Shown piece by piece: positions 5,764 to 5,865 of a stretch of DNA of 5,865 nt. The DNA lies in the NCBI GenBank assembly GCA_009702305.1, contig WLIH01000197.1, forward strand, positions 1 to 5,865. The letters are read 5' to 3'. The notes beneath the pieces were generated by a model, which ran no database searches, had not been told where the DNA came from, and was given only the letters and a program-made list of their open reading frames with translations. Position 1 is the first letter of the stretch. Every line of letters starts with the position of its first letter. The position numbers and the translations under genes are program-made. The stretch comes from Actinomycetota bacterium (GTDB lineage Bacteria; Actinomycetota; Actinomycetes; Propionibacteriales; Nocardioidaceae).

Positions 5764-5865
5764 AGGTCCGCAACTCGCTGCGCTCGGCGAAAGCCCAGCC
5801 CGGCTCCCAGGTGGTGCGCCGCCGCGGGCGCACCTACGTCATCAACAAGCTCAACCCACGCCTCA
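5760..5865 (+). CDS. rpmJ: 50S ribosomal protein L36, zinc-free type (3' end outside window)
   Basis: Thirty-five codons are visible from GTG 5760, beginning [20 protein letters not shown] and running through [15 protein letters not shown] to the window edge. This is the type B (YkgO-like) L36: the two cysteines and the Cys/His zinc site of type A are replaced by N5-S6-L7 and later residues. The family is about 40 residues long, so only a few are missing. GGAG at 5751-5754, 5 bases before the start, is a clear ribosome-binding site within the end of rpmF, and the start overlaps the rpmF stop (GTGA). It is the fourth gene of the rightward operon, which may continue (rpsR, the usual S18 partner, is not in this window). 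Confidence 0.93.
   Translation, partial: MKVRNSLRSAKAQPGSQVVRRRGRTYVINKLNPRL

Noticed and set aside
1..5865. CRISPR array, tRNA or rRNA genes, insertion sequence or phage attachment site
   Set aside because: I saw no spaced direct repeats, no tRNA cloverleaf or rRNA sequence, and no transposase, integrase or flanking terminal repeats on reading both strands.

Overview
The window comes from a very GC-rich actinobacterium. The strong third-position GC bias, frequent GTG starts, and the families present (MmcQ/YjbR, an actinobacterial-type secreted HAD phosphatase, an MXAN_6640-type metalloprotease, Zur-controlled ribosomal protein paralogues) fit Nocardioidaceae or relatives, but I cannot fix the genus from sequence alone.

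Left part (1-2956), ordinary accessory genes: the C-terminal end of an unrecognised Gly/Leu-rich protein, a perfect 17-bp terminator-like hairpin, a MmcQ/YjbR-family protein, a secreted HAD-type acid phosphatase, and, convergent with it (only 4 nt between the stop codons), a secreted HEYFH zinc metalloprotease on the minus strand.

Middle (2957-3473): a divergent regulatory region between the protease and an HU-family nucleoid protein gene. It holds an AT-rich island with a sequence closely resembling the Zur box found further right, then a leader with small hairpins. A 15-bp hairpin terminator separates the HU gene from the convergent rpsN operon.

Right part (3474-5865), a zinc-starvation ribosome-remodelling locus: two divergent operons share a 59-bp intergenic region with a textbook actinobacterial Zur operator (4208-4222). 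Leftward is rpmB-rpmG-rpsN (L28, L33, S14). Rightward is rpmE2, a CobW/COG0523-like protein, rpmF and rpmJ (L31, L32, L36; the last is cut by the window end). All six ribosomal proteins lack the zinc-ribbon cysteine pairs of their zinc-binding counterparts ('C-minus' paralogues). Every junction inside both operons is a 1- or 4-base start/stop overlap. The CobW-like protein keeps the C-terminal CobW domain but has lost the Walker A lysine and the NKxD motif. It resembles the mycobacterial Zur-regulated COG0523-like protein that, as I recall, recruits a ribosome hibernation factor (Mrf). In zinc-replete cells Zur should repress both operons; in zinc starvation the C-minus proteins would replace zinc-containing ones, sparing zinc. 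The main new suggestion is that the HU gene (and perhaps the metalloprotease) belongs to the same regulon through the second Zur-like site.
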